Shown here: positions 26,804 to 34,568 of the stretch, piece by piece
Layout of the letters: every line of letters starts with the position of its first letter
Numbering within the stretch: position 1 is the first letter of the stretch
From: Listeria floridensis FSL S10-1187
GTDB lineage: Bacteria > Bacillota > Bacilli > Lactobacillales > Listeriaceae
NCBI RefSeq assembly: GCF_000525875.1
Contig: NZ_AODF01000032.1
Coordinates: 32,181-96,180 of the forward strand
Length of the DNA stretch: 64,000 nt
Direction: 5' to 3'
Position numbers and translations under genes: made by a program
Notes under the pieces: generated by a model
Told to the model about the DNA's origin: nothing
Seen by the model: the letters and a program-made list of their open reading frames with translations, nothing else
Databases searched by the model: none

Positions 26804-27847
26804 TTATAAATTGATCTGCAGTTTTGTATTCGTCACAAGTGTAATTGTGCTCATTACAGCAAAGCGTTGATAAAAAGAAGGTGATTTGCTTTTTGAATCT
26901 CCGAGAGCAAATTCACGACGAAAGCCTTCATGGCCAATTAATTCTTGATGCCACGTTGAGCCGCCAGTCATGAGTCCGAGGCTTTGATTTTTAAAAGGTG
27001 ATTTTCCAGTTGATGCATACATGATTTCAACGGCATCACTATTCACCCATCCAGAATCATTGCCAAACTCAATTTGATACCAAATTTTATTATTCGCGAT
27101 TTTTGCTTCGCGCAAGATTTCAATTTTAGGGTTAAAATCGCTCGAAAAACGTGCCAATAATTTTGCATGACTGTCATTTGGCGAATTCCAAACATTTAAA
27201 ATGTAATTTTCTTTCATTCGACCGACCGCATAAGTTTGAGTACCAAGAGGTTGTGTTTCCGAAACTTGGCTTTCTTTATCGTAAGTACTTAAGCCAAATT
27301 TCTCAATAATCGCAATCAGTTTCACCGAATAATTCGGATCAGAAGAATAACCCGTAGAATCAAGTGCTTTCGCAGCAAGACGATAATCGGATTGATCGAC
27401 TAAATCCTGATAGAGATTTGGATTCCAGCTTGGACCGTTTGCAAACAGCTCAGCATGATCAGCCAGTGATTCGTACCACGACGGATACGCTTTAAAGCCG
27501 GCAGCCGTTCCAACGAAGGAAGCTCCATTGTGTTCTTTTGTCGGCAAATAAATTGTACGTCCATTGTACGCTCCTTTAATGCCGAATAGATTGTTCCCCT
27601 TTTTCGCAAGCTGACTCTTTCCCCAATTTGATTCGAGGATCGCTTGAGAAATCGTAATGCTCGCTAAAATCCCATGTTCCTTTTGAACTTTTTTGGCGTG
27701 CGGCGCAATCTCATTAATGAAAGCTTGTTGCGTGGAAGTTAAACGAAATGAATCGTCCGCTTTTGCTTGCATAGGAAGAGCGATCATCGAGAACGAAAGG
27801 CTCACGAGACCTATCTTAAGCAAGTGCTTCTTTGCAATTGAAAACAT
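26804..27847 (-). CDS. Secreted GH73 glucosaminidase with GW/SH3-type repeats
   Basis: This is a 347-residue secreted peptidoglycan hydrolase. It has a signal peptide (about 1-30, ending near MQAKAD). The GH73 N-acetylglucosaminidase domain (about 35-195) has the catalytic-glutamate motif AILESNWGKSQLAKKGNNLFG and the later STGYSSDPNYSVKLIAIIEKF. One complete and one incomplete GW-type module follow (NVWNSPND to SGWVNSDAVEI, then a stretch ending WHQELIGHEGFRRE). GW modules bind lipoteichoic acid. The C-terminus after about residue 320 does not look like a complete second module and may be truncated. It lies beside a second GH73 gene on the same strand, as in lmo1216-1215. A dyad lies upstream (27951-27977). 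Confidence 0.85.
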   Translation of the reverse strand: MFSIAKKHLLKIGLVSLSFSMIALPMQAKADDSFRLTSTQQAFINEIAPHAKKVQKEHGILASITISQAILESNWGKSQLAKKGNNLFGIKGAYNGRTIYLPTKEHNGASFVGTAAGFKAYPSWYESLADHAELFANGPSWNPNLYQDLVDQSDYRLAAKALDSTGYSSDPNYSVKLIAIIEKFGLSTYDKESQVSETQPLGTQTYAVGRMKENYILNVWNSPNDSHAKLLARFSSDFNPKIEILREAKIANNKIWYQIEFGNDSGWVNSDAVEIMYASTGKSPFKNQSLGLMTGGSTWHQELIGHEGFRREFALGDSKSKSPSFYQRFAVMSTITLVTNTKLQINL

Positions 27848-27950
27848 AATGATTTTTGCACATCCTTTTTTAATAAATTTTTTATACCCTTTTGGCGTAT
27901 AAAAACATGTGTTCTTTCATAGCAACCATTTCATTCTAACAAAACTTGCC

Positions 27951-27977
27951 TGTAATATAGATTTCTTTTATATTACA
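27951..27977. repeat. Perfect 9-bp dyad upstream of autolysin 1
   Basis: TGTAATATA and TATATTACA are separated by nine bases, about 105 bp upstream of the autolysin start. It could be a regulator-binding site or an mRNA stem. Confidence 0.5.
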
Positions 27978-28034
27978 AAAATTACAACAATATGAAACTC
28001 CTTCTGGTTTCAAGCTTTCCAAAAACGAAAAAAA

Positions 28035-28122
28035 AATTAAAAAAAAGGATCAAAACGCACCTTTTTGGGTCTATTGAACTATCAATAAGACAACTAAAAA
28101 GCGCTGTTTTTAATCCTTTTTA
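28035..28122 (-). terminator. Terminator-like hairpin after GH73 autolysin 2
   Basis: AAAAAGGAT...AAAA.CGC pairs imperfectly with GCG...TTTTT.ATCCTTTTT around a large loop, just after the stop at 28125. Confidence 0.5.
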
Positions 28123-28124
28123 AG

Positions 28125-28971
28125 TTAATTACCTTGAATAAGCTCCGCTTTGACCCAACCTGCTGTCTTTTCTCCAACAGTAAATTGAAGCCATTTTCCG
28201 GTGCTTGTTGTGGCTTTTCGAATCACGGTTATGGTATCGCGCGCATAATAGGCAAGCGATTCATTTTTTGTTGCGCCAGGAAGGCCATAAGGCATACCAT
28301 AAACGGTTCCATCTGCATCTTTTTTAACCCTTGCTTGATATGAAACACGCTTATTCGTGAGCCATTTTGCCCCAACCTGATCATAACTCGTCAAATCATA
28401 AGTTTCGATCAATGATGTTAGCTTTGACGCATACGTCGGATCGGTCGCATAACCCGCATCCATAATCGCTTGAGCCGCAGCTTTATAATCCTTTGCTTCA
28501 ATAACCGAACGGTACTTGTCTTTTGCCCAAGAAGTCCCGTTTAAAAATAAAGCAGCATGATCATCGAGCGATTCATTCCAGCTTTGGTACTTGCGGAAGT
28601 TGGCTTTTATTTCAATCCATTTTCCATCTTGAAATTCCTTAGTCGTCATGTTAACGATTGGAGCTCCGGCAGAAGCCTTCACACCGAATAGATTATTTCC
28701 TTTTTGGGCAAGCGCACTTTCGCCCCAATTTGACTCGAGAATAGCTTGAGCAAGTGTGACGCTTGTTAAAATATTATGTTCTTTTTGAATTTCCTGAGCG
28801 CGCGGCAAAAGCTGATTGATAAAGCGTTGTTCTTTATTTCCGTAAGCAGGATCTGGCGCCGTATACTCCAAGTAAACATTTCTAAGCATGGCAGCTACGA
28901 TAAACACTAAGACGACGGCCACGCAAATTCCAGCTAACATATAGATGCGTCTTTTTTTTCTTTTTCGTCAT
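28125..28971 (-). CDS. Membrane-anchored GH73 glucosaminidase, one-base frameshift at N-terminus
   Basis: This is a glucosaminidase with an N-terminal membrane anchor (LAGICVAVVLVFIVAAML). The GH73 domain (QAILESNWGESALAQKGNNLFG and MDAGYATDPTYASKL) and one C-terminal GW/SH3 module ending KTAGWVKAELIQGN follow. The uninterrupted frame starts at 28940, where no ribosome site is seen. The T8 run at 28952-28959 suggests the true start is the ATG at 28971. It follows GGAGATGC and would encode a lysine-rich cytoplasmic head (MTKKKKRRIYM) before the anchor if the run has seven bases, giving 281 residues. The anchor keeps the enzyme at the membrane, unlike its secreted neighbour. Confidence 0.85.
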
Positions 28972-29114
28972 TTTTTTTCAAATAAGCATCTCCTTCTGTC
29001 TGCTATAGCTTAACGATACTGGAAAAACAGACAGAAATCAATCCGCCTTGCGCCTAATTTTACATTTCATGGACAAATCTTAAGCTTTTCTTTCCCGTCT
29101 ACTATTTCTTGCAC

Positions 29115-29160
29115 AAAAAACTCGCAGCAGTGTGATAATTAACAATTTCTGCGAGTTTTT
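29115..29160. terminator. Terminator after the secreted unknown gene
   Basis: AAAAACTCGCAG pairs with CTGCGAGTTTTT around a 21-base loop, 26 bp after the stop at 29186. Confidence 0.8.
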
Positions 29161-29185
29161 GCGCGTTAAAACGAGATGAACGAAT

Positions 29186-29883
29186 TTATTTTACTTGCAC
29201 ATGCATAGTTACGGTTGTACTGATTCCGAATCGATCTGTGTAGGAATAATGCGTATCAAAATTGGCTTGAACATTCGCGACATAGTCTGGTGAGGCTGTA
29301 AGTTGATTTCCTCCAACTCCCGGCCAAAGTGACTCATTATACGAATAAGCGTATATGTATTTTAAGTTTGGTGCTTTATTCCCTGCAAAATCAGTGGCAT
29401 ACGCCCAAAAGTCTGAACCTTTTTTTGACCTGGATTGTTTCATCATATAAATAAAGAATGGGCGGTGTTTCAGCTGGTGTAAAGGAAGATTTATCCATCA
29501 ACTGGATGCCTTTATCAAGTATAGCTCCTGTTTTACTTTTAAGTGTACCAACCACATATGCGCTTGGTTTTTTAAATGAGATAGCATATTCTGTAATCGT
29601 ATAATCGGATTCTGTGTCTTTCCATGACAGTTCTGTTTTTTTACTTCCAACAACATGGTCATAGCTGTCATAGGCAGTCCACTCAAACGATCCTACTTCG
29701 CCTTTATAATGTCCCTTTGCTACTAAACTCGATTTAAAAAAATGTCATTTCATTTGGATTAAACTGCGGCAAGTTGGAACTGTAAATTTGATCCCCTAAC
29801 TGAACATCCATTGCATTTGCCAAGCTTGGTACGATAAAGATTAAACTTAAGCTGAATAAAACAATTGCTGCTGCTTTTTTCAT
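29186..29883 (-). CDS. Secreted protein of unknown function, two one-base frameshifts
   Basis: I do not recognise this gene. After correcting two overlong runs (A7 29736-29742 and T7 29420-29426) it encodes 231 residues. A signal peptide (MKKAAAIVLFSLSLIFIV... to LANA, cleavage near 24) is followed by a beta-rich region with an alternating hydrophobic pattern. The C-terminal part (VKKGSDFWAYATDFAGNKAP, then a Tyr-rich stretch) resembles an Ig-like extracellular domain. There is no LPXTG, GW or LysM anchor, so it is probably released or wall-associated. The ATG at 29883 follows AAAAGGAG by nine bases. Three separate open frames at 29186-29446, 29498-29686 and 29734-29967 are its fragments. It could also be a real decaying gene. 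Confidence 0.6.
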
Positions 29884-30113
29884 TTTTTCCATCTCCTTTT
29901 TTGTTAACGTTTTCATCATAAATTTTATCATCTCCCCTTTGCTAATTCTGTTTAGAATTCTCGACAATTTGATGAATGTTTTGTGAACTTTTCAATATTT
30001 CGTTTCTAAGTAGATGTAGAAAAAGCACTTCTAACTCTCCTCTACAACATGCTTTAAATGGATAAAGCTTTATGTGTCATCTGAGCAACTTTTGATGTTA
30101 AGTCTTCACTAAA

Positions 30114-30150
30114 TAAAAAATCCCTCATCAGAAAGCTGATGGGGATTTTT
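30114..30150 (-). terminator. Terminator after the YwnB-like gene
   Basis: AATCCC.CATCAG pairs with CTGATG.GGATT, with one bulged base and flanking A/T runs, just after the stop at 30157. Confidence 0.85.
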
Positions 30151-30156
30151 TATCCT

Positions 30157-30792
30157 TTATTTCATACCCAATGTAATACGTTCACGTAAATGCTTGGCAT
30201 TCACCATTTCATCTACGAAGCCAAGTGCGTAATCAGCATAACTAATTTCGCTTTCGCCAGCCGAATTGGCTAGGAGATTGTCGTTTCCAAGTTGATATTC
30301 GCCGGTTCTTTCCCCCTCAGGGTTGAAAAATGCTGACGGACTAATATATGTCCAGTTGAGTGCACTTTCTTGCTCAAGCTTCTTCAAACCTTCGCCCATA
30401 TTGCTTGCAGTCGGTAAAAAAGCATCCGGAAAGTCTGGTGTATCCATTAAGCGCGTTGTTTTTGCAGGATCAACATATAGGCTACCTGCTCCGCCAACAA
30501 CCATCAAACGAATCTCTTCATGTCCTTTCAAAAGATCAACCAAATGTGCAAGAGAAGTTTGATGCATCTCTTCTTTGCCGATCGGTGCGTTAAAGGCATC
30601 TACGACAATATCTTCATCTTTTATATCATCAAAAGTTAAATCAAATAAATCTTTCTCTAAAACTGCTACTTTCGGATTCGTGATTTTTTCTTTGTTACGG
30701 ACAATTGCTGTAACCTCGATACCACGTGATAAAGCTTCCTCCATAATTAAATGTCCTGCTTTTCCCGATGCTCCAATAATTGCTACTTTCAT
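30157..30792 (-). CDS. NAD(P)-binding protein, YwnB-like
   Basis: This is a 211-residue NmrA-type Rossmann protein (atypical SDR): the nucleotide loop KVAIIGASGKAGHLI is at the N-terminus, and SALNWTYISPSAFFNPEGERTG and the C-terminal ISYADYALGFVDEM are typical of the YwnB/YhfK group. These are often quinone- or stress-related oxidoreductases. The ATG at 30792 was preferred, as AAGGAGG lies seven bases upstream. The Rrf2-type regulator gene is immediately upstream on the same strand, the same pairing as ywnA-ywnB in Bacillus. A perfect palindrome (30811-30829) lies between the two genes, so expression is probably controlled by that regulator. Confidence 0.88.
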   Translation of the reverse strand: MKVAIIGASGKAGHLIMEEALSRGIEVTAIVRNKEKITNPKVAVLEKDLFDLTFDDIKDEDIVVDAFNAPIGKEEMHQTSLAHLVDLLKGHEEIRLMVVGGAGSLYVDPAKTTRLMDTPDFPDAFLPTASNMGEGLKKLEQESALNWTYISPSAFFNPEGERTGEYQLGNDNLLANSAGESEISYADYALGFVDEMVNAKHLRERITLGMK

Positions 30793-30810
30793 TTCCATTT
30801 CCTCCTTATA

Positions 30811-30829
30811 TGTAACTATATTAGTTACA
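30811..30829. promoter_or_regulatory. Palindromic operator between rrf2-type gene and ywnB-like gene
   Basis: TGTAACTATATTAGTTACA has perfect 8-bp arms and lies 19 bp upstream of the ywnB-like ATG. It is almost identical to the site before the regulator gene (31292-31310). Confidence 0.8.
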
Positions 30830-30842
30830 AATTATTCTTTAT

Positions 30843-30869
30843 GTAAGACGAATCATAGATTCGTCTTAC
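30843..30869. repeat. Hairpin overlapping the end of the rrf2-type gene
   Basis: GTAAGACGAATC and GATTCGTCTTAC form a 12-bp stem with a three-base loop across the regulator's stop codon. No T-run follows on the minus strand, so it may stabilise mRNA or weaken transcription rather than terminate it. Confidence 0.55.
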
Positions 30870-31278
30870 TTGGCATATTATGAATAATATCCTCTAAACT
30901 AACATCTTTCAATTCTGCTTCCATTTTGCTTTGTGCCGCGATAAAGGTTTCATCAAGTGCTGCTTGAATATTTGCTCCGACAAAGCAGTTCGGATTAGGA
31001 TTTTTATGCATATCAAACAACTGTTTTGAACCTTCGACGGCTGTGTAAATCTGATAAAGCGAAATTTCAGCAGGCGAACGCGTCAAATAAGTAGCACTTA
31101 AACCTGGGCTTGAGTGCAAAATACCGGCTTTTTTTAACAGACTCATAATCCGTCTAATCACAACCGGATTCGTTCCAACACTTGCCGCAATATGATCAGA
31201 GGTTATTTGCTTGCTGCGCTCGCTGTCAATCAGCACTAAAATATGAACCGCAACACTAAAACGCGTAGAAATGGCCAT
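30853..31278 (-). CDS. Rrf2 family transcriptional regulator, YwnA-like
   Basis: This 141-residue winged-helix regulator of the Rrf2 family starts with the typical MAISTRFSVAVHILVLI. The helix-turn-helix is around residues 25-50 (TSDHIAASVGTNPVVIRRIM). Only one cysteine (PNCFVG near 103) is present, not the three of the iron-sulfur IscR/NsrR types, so it more likely senses by thiol chemistry or a small ligand. It has a GAGGTGAGG ribosome site. Perfect palindromes lie in front of it and in front of the downstream YwnB-like gene, which implies autoregulation and joint control. Confidence 0.9.
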   Translation of the reverse strand: MAISTRFSVAVHILVLIDSERSKQITSDHIAASVGTNPVVIRRIMSLLKKAGILHSSPGLSATYLTRSPAEISLYQIYTAVEGSKQLFDMHKNPNPNCFVGANIQAALDETFIAAQSKMEAELKDVSLEDIIHNMPSKTNL

Positions 31279-31291
31279 TTCCTCACCTCTT

Positions 31292-31310
31292 TGTAACTAT
31301 TATAGTTACA
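31292..31310. promoter_or_regulatory. Palindromic operator upstream of the rrf2-type gene
   Basis: TGTAACTATTATAGTTACA is a perfect 9+1+9 palindrome 13 bp before the regulator start. With its copy at 30811-30829 it is the obvious binding site of the Rrf2 protein. Confidence 0.8.
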
Positions 31311-31328
31311 GGTCGTTTGATTGTCAAT

Positions 31329-32351
31329 TTATTTGTTTTTCGACTGTCCGAAAATACGTCGAAATGCTTTTTCAAGAAAATACATCCTGCTTTGATATTT
31401 AAATGCTACCGTACGATTTTTTAGCAAAGCGGTAAACATCTTTTGCTTGCGCAAAGGTAGTTTTGAAAATACTTTACTGCTATCTGTTTGATTTAAATAG
31501 GCAATAACGCGTTCACGAATCGCTTTAAAATCCGATTTGGGTGCAGTAAACAGCCATTCAATCATTGAAAATAAATCAATCTCAAGGAACTTATAGGTTT
31601 TAGCTTCTATCAGTTCACTGTCCCCTGAGCTTTCAAATGCAGCATCACACACACAGAGAGCATCTAAGCGGTCATTAACCATTCGCAGATTATTTTTCTG
31701 TTGCGTGATGGAGCGGCTTTTTGAAGTACGATACCTCCAGTAATAGCCAACGCAAGGCAGCAAGTTGACATGCTCAGCTTTTAAATAAGCCGGTAGCGTA
31801 ACTGGAATGTCTTCAAACGTTTTGCCAACAGGAAAAGCAAATTGATTTTCTTCCCAAAAACTACGTTTATATAATTTATTCCAGCTGGTTGTATCATAGA
31901 GCAACTCATGTGACTCATGCAAATTTGTTCCGATTTTCGTTTCTTTCATAAAGTGCTCATGTAAAACAGAAGGATAAACATCCTCACCGCGCAGTCTGCT
32001 CACGCCGATCGTTACGATTTCAGCATCTTGTTTTTCAAGACTTTGCACCATTTTTTCATACATCGTCCGGTCAATAACATCATCACTGTCAACAAATGCT
32101 AAATAGGTGCCGGTAGCATATTTTACCCCGTCATTACGTGCAGCAGACAAGCCGCCGTTTTCCTTATGATAAATCGTTAAATGCGGAAATTGTTCTTTTA
32201 ATTTTTCTAATTTTTCTAAAGTATCATCGGTTGAACCATCGTCAATAACGATCACTTCTAAATCCGGATACGATTGTGTCATGACTGATTCAATACAGGC
32301 TTCAATGTATTCACTGACGTTGTAAGCCGGAATAATTACACTAACTTTCAT
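31329..32351 (-). CDS. Glycosyltransferase family 2 (1)
   Basis: This is a 340-residue GT2 enzyme with a GT-A fold: SVIIPAYNVSEYIEACIESV, the nucleotide motif VIDDGSTDDTLEKL, AARNDG, and the metal-binding LAFVDSDDVID. No membrane helices are present, so it transfers sugar at the inner face of the membrane. It starts 12 bp after the second GT2 gene on the same strand, and the two enzymes probably act in sequence on one glycan. No polymerase, flippase or priming gene is adjacent; the acceptor may be teichoic acid or glycolipid made from genes elsewhere. Sugar specificity cannot be read from sequence. Confidence 0.87.
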   Translation of the reverse strand: MKVSVIIPAYNVSEYIEACIESVMTQSYPDLEVIVIDDGSTDDTLEKLEKLKEQFPHLTIYHKENGGLSAARNDGVKYATGTYLAFVDSDDVIDRTMYEKMVQSLEKQDAEIVTIGVSRLRGEDVYPSVLHEHFMKETKIGTNLHESHELLYDTTSWNKLYKRSFWEENQFAFPVGKTFEDIPVTLPAYLKAEHVNLLPCVGYYWRYRTSKSRSITQQKNNLRMVNDRLDALCVCDAAFESSGDSELIEAKTYKFLEIDLFSMIEWLFTAPKSDFKAIRERVIAYLNQTDSSKVFSKLPLRKQKMFTALLKNRTVAFKYQSRMYFLEKAFRRIFGQSKNK

Positions 32352-32363
32352 AATTCTCTCCTT

Positions 32364-33347
32364 TTAAAAGCCCGTTTGCTGGCGTCTTTTTTCAAATGGA
32401 ATTTTCCAGACCAAGTCGCCCAGTCGGATAAAACCGGCAAGATAAAGCCGCACTGCTATTTTTTTCAAGCACGCCGTAAGACCGCTCCCAGACATATATC
32501 CGTTACGTTTCCATTTTGGGAAAGTCTTTTGCATCGTTTCCCGAACCTCCAAAAGAGCTTGCTTGCGTAATTGATGATCCTTCAAATCGATAATCTTCCG
32601 AAGAACCGTTCGATAAACCAAGTGCTCCATATAGAGCCATTCGATCTCTTGTTCATTTCCATTATAAACCGAAAGTCGCTTCGCTTCACTTACCACATGT
32701 TCAAGCATTGGAATAACTTCTAAAAACTTTGTATCTTGTACAAGATTGGACTGCGAATCGATCCGGTCGGTTTGGTAAAAGTACAATGCTTCATTAAGTT
32801 TCACTGGATTTTCCGCACGCAAAACGACTGCCGGTATCATCCCTAAATCCTCATACCAGTATCCAAGTGGAAAGCGAATATCTGAGAGTAGCTTAGCTGC
32901 ATAAAACTTATTCCAAGGAACGCTTCCTGCATCCGTTAAAAGATGTCCGCTATTCCGGTTTACATATTGCTTTTCGCCAGCTTGATTGACATTATACGAA
33001 GTAAATAAAACTAAATCGGCACCGGTTTCTTCTGCCGTATGTAAACACATTTCCACAAGATCCGCGCGAATCCAGTCATCGCTATCTACCATAATGATAT
33101 AATCTCCAGTTGCAAGATCAAGCCCTTTGTTGCGTGCGCCGGCTTGACCGCTGTTTGGTTGATGAACTTGCCTTACTCGCGGATCAGTCAATTGATCAAT
33201 CAACCGTCCTGATGAGTCGGTGGAACCATCGTCAATCAACAAAATTTCGAGATGCGGATAAGTTTGTGCAAGGATAGAATCGACACAACGCATCAAATCT
33301 TTTTCTACATTATATAAAGGAACAATGATGCTCACTAATTTTTCCAT
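32364..33347 (-). CDS. Glycosyltransferase family 2 (2)
   Basis: This is a 327-residue GT2 enzyme, first of the two-gene set: SIIVPLYNVEKDLMRCVDSI, LIDDGSTDSS, GARNKGLDLATG and IIMVDSDDWI carry the donor- and metal-binding residues. It is soluble. The ATG at 33347 follows AAAGGAG by seven bases; the TTG at 33353 is too close to it. It is weakly similar to the neighbouring GT2 beyond the shared motifs, so the two probably arose by old duplication. It lies between the Rrf2/YwnB pair and hsp20, a region that looks accessory. Confidence 0.87.
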   Translation of the reverse strand: MEKLVSIIVPLYNVEKDLMRCVDSILAQTYPHLEILLIDDGSTDSSGRLIDQLTDPRVRQVHQPNSGQAGARNKGLDLATGDYIIMVDSDDWIRADLVEMCLHTAEETGADLVLFTSYNVNQAGEKQYVNRNSGHLLTDAGSVPWNKFYAAKLLSDIRFPLGYWYEDLGMIPAVVLRAENPVKLNEALYFYQTDRIDSQSNLVQDTKFLEVIPMLEHVVSEAKRLSVYNGNEQEIEWLYMEHLVYRTVLRKIIDLKDHQLRKQALLEVRETMQKTFPKWKRNGYMSGSGLTACLKKIAVRLYLAGFIRLGDLVWKIPFEKRRQQTGF

Positions 33348-33426
33348 ATTCAAACTCCTTTAAAGCGTGAAATCCCCTATACTTTAGGATACCTGTTCTA
33401 GTATAGTTTGTCTATCAAAAATGCAA

Positions 33427-33453
33427 AAACCGCGGAACAGAAGTTCCGCGGTT
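33427..33453 (-). terminator. hsp20 terminator
   Basis: AAACCGCGGAAC pairs with GTTCCGCGGTTT around a four-base loop, 14 bp after the hsp20 stop. The minus-strand tail is only moderately T-rich. Confidence 0.8.
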
Positions 33454-33466
33454 TGAAAGGTTAGAA

Positions 33467-33880
33467 TTAATTGATTGGGATGCGACTTTGGCTTTTATCT
33501 GCCACCTTGTTTAATGTCACAGTTAAAACTCCGTCGTGGAAAGCTGCTTCAATCGCATTTGGATCGACATTTTGAAGTGCAAAGCTCCGGCTGAATGTAC
33601 CTCTTGAACGTTCGCGGCGAATGTAATTGCCTGCTTCGTCTTTTACGTCAGCCTGATTTTCGTGGCTTCCTCCGATTGTCAAAATACCATTGTTGAAATC
33701 AACTTGGATATCCTCTTTTGTTAAACCAGGTAAATCAGCTTTTACTTGATAGGCTTGGTCGGTTTCTGAAATATCCACTTTCATTTGGTCACGACCCCAG
33801 AGAGGCTCGTTTCCATCAAACAAAGATGGGAAAAAGTCAAAGAAGTCGTTGCGATGCATTTGTGGTAAGTTACTCATCAT
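33467..33880 (-). CDS. Small heat shock protein, Hsp20 family
   Basis: This 137-residue alpha-crystallin-type chaperone holds unfolded proteins without ATP. The ACD lies at about 30-125 with the conserved KADLPGLTKEDIQVDFNNGI and FHDGVLTVTL segments. The C-terminal IPI (RIPIN) is the I-x-I motif that drives oligomer assembly. The start at 33880 follows TAGGAG by six bases. It is transcribed alone from a promoter embedded in TTGATC repeats; no CIRCE or CtsR box was found. Confidence 0.93.
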   Translation of the reverse strand: MMSNLPQMHRNDFFDFFPSLFDGNEPLWGRDQMKVDISETDQAYQVKADLPGLTKEDIQVDFNNGILTIGGSHENQADVKDEAGNYIRRERSRGTFSRSFALQNVDPNAIEAAFHDGVLTVTLNKVADKSQSRIPIN

Positions 33881-33920
33881 TCATCACTCCTAAAACTTAT
33901 ATTTTCTTACCTACAAGCTT

Positions 33921-33962
33921 ATTATATACCTTTGATCAAAATAGATCAAACTTTTTGATCAA
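33921..33962 (-). promoter_or_regulatory. hsp20 promoter within TGATCA repeats
   Basis: The minus strand reads TTGATC (33944-33949), 17 bases, TATAAT (33921-33926). The spacer contains the perfect palindrome TTTGATCAAA (33931-33940), and another TTGATCAA lies at 33955-33962. The repeats may be a regulator site. A sigma-B-like GTTT...GGTAT reading also exists but is weaker. Confidence 0.5.
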
Positions 33963-34566
33963 CTGCAAATCGAAGAACGGTTTTTCTATTTTCTTCGGCT
34001 ACGCGACGCGGGTCAGACAAATAAATTTCCTTGTGATTTTTTGAACTTCGCGTAAGCCCATTTTCGGCCGCATATTTTTCCATCAGCTCAAAGCTCGCAG
34101 GTTCGGAATCATAGGAACCGATGTGCATCATTTGAACGGACGGCCCGTCAGTGATCCTTTCCAGTTTTAGCTCAGCTATTAACTCGGCAGATAGCTTTTT
34201 TTCAAGCATCGGCAAAATTTGGCGGAAAAGTTTGGGGGTAACAAATTCCGGCTGACGTATCATCACTTTATAGACAAATTGAGATTTATCAAGCGGTCCG
34301 TCATCACGCTGATCTGTTGTCCAGTAGCCTTCTAGTGGATAGACAGTGTACTCAAAATAACCATCTGGGATGATATCTTTTTTCGGAAGCATTCGAATTG
34401 TGTAGGCGGCTGTATATAAGGCGCCGATGCGTTCTTCAAACTCGGGTTGATTGGGATCGCCTTTTCCGTTGATTGTGAGGTAGCTGAATTCAGGAACCTC
34501 GATGTACATTGGTTTTTTCTTCGGTAAATACAATTCTTTTTCTTCTTTGCGCCATTCGTATTTCAT
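33946..34566 (-). CDS. GyrI-like small-molecule-binding domain protein
   Basis: This is a 206-residue protein of the GyrI-like/SOUL-type ligand-binding group (COG4832-like, from memory). It has PMYIEVPEFSYLTINGKGDPN, a central YPLEGYWTTD and the late MMHIGSYDSEPASFELMEKYAA, typical of stand-alone GyrI-like proteins that bind drugs or act as hydrolases of cyclopropane-type compounds. The ATG at 34566 follows AAAGGAG; the longer frame to 34614 lacks support. It starts 2 bp after the stop of a MerR-type regulator that itself carries a GyrI-like domain, so the two are co-transcribed and probably sense or handle the same compound. Confidence 0.85.
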   Translation of the reverse strand: MKYEWRKEEKELYLPKKKPMYIEVPEFSYLTINGKGDPNQPEFEERIGALYTAAYTIRMLPKKDIIPDGYFEYTVYPLEGYWTTDQRDDGPLDKSQFVYKVMIRQPEFVTPKLFRQILPMLEKKLSAELIAELKLERITDGPSVQMMHIGSYDSEPASFELMEKYAAENGLTRSSKNHKEIYLSDPRRVAEENRKTVLRFAVDQKV

Positions 34567-34568
34567 AG

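Larger units (their letters stand above)
27848..28124. other. Intergenic region between the two GH73 genes
   Basis: This 277-bp AT-rich stretch has no coding signal. It contains the dyad at 27951-27977 near the likely promoter of autolysin 1, and at its right end an imperfect long hairpin serving as terminator of autolysin 2. Confidence 0.6.

Noticed and set aside
33927..33950. Sigma-B promoter for hsp20
   Set aside because: GTTT and GGTAT are present at a plausible distance, but the sigma-A boxes fit better and the GGGTAT consensus is incomplete.
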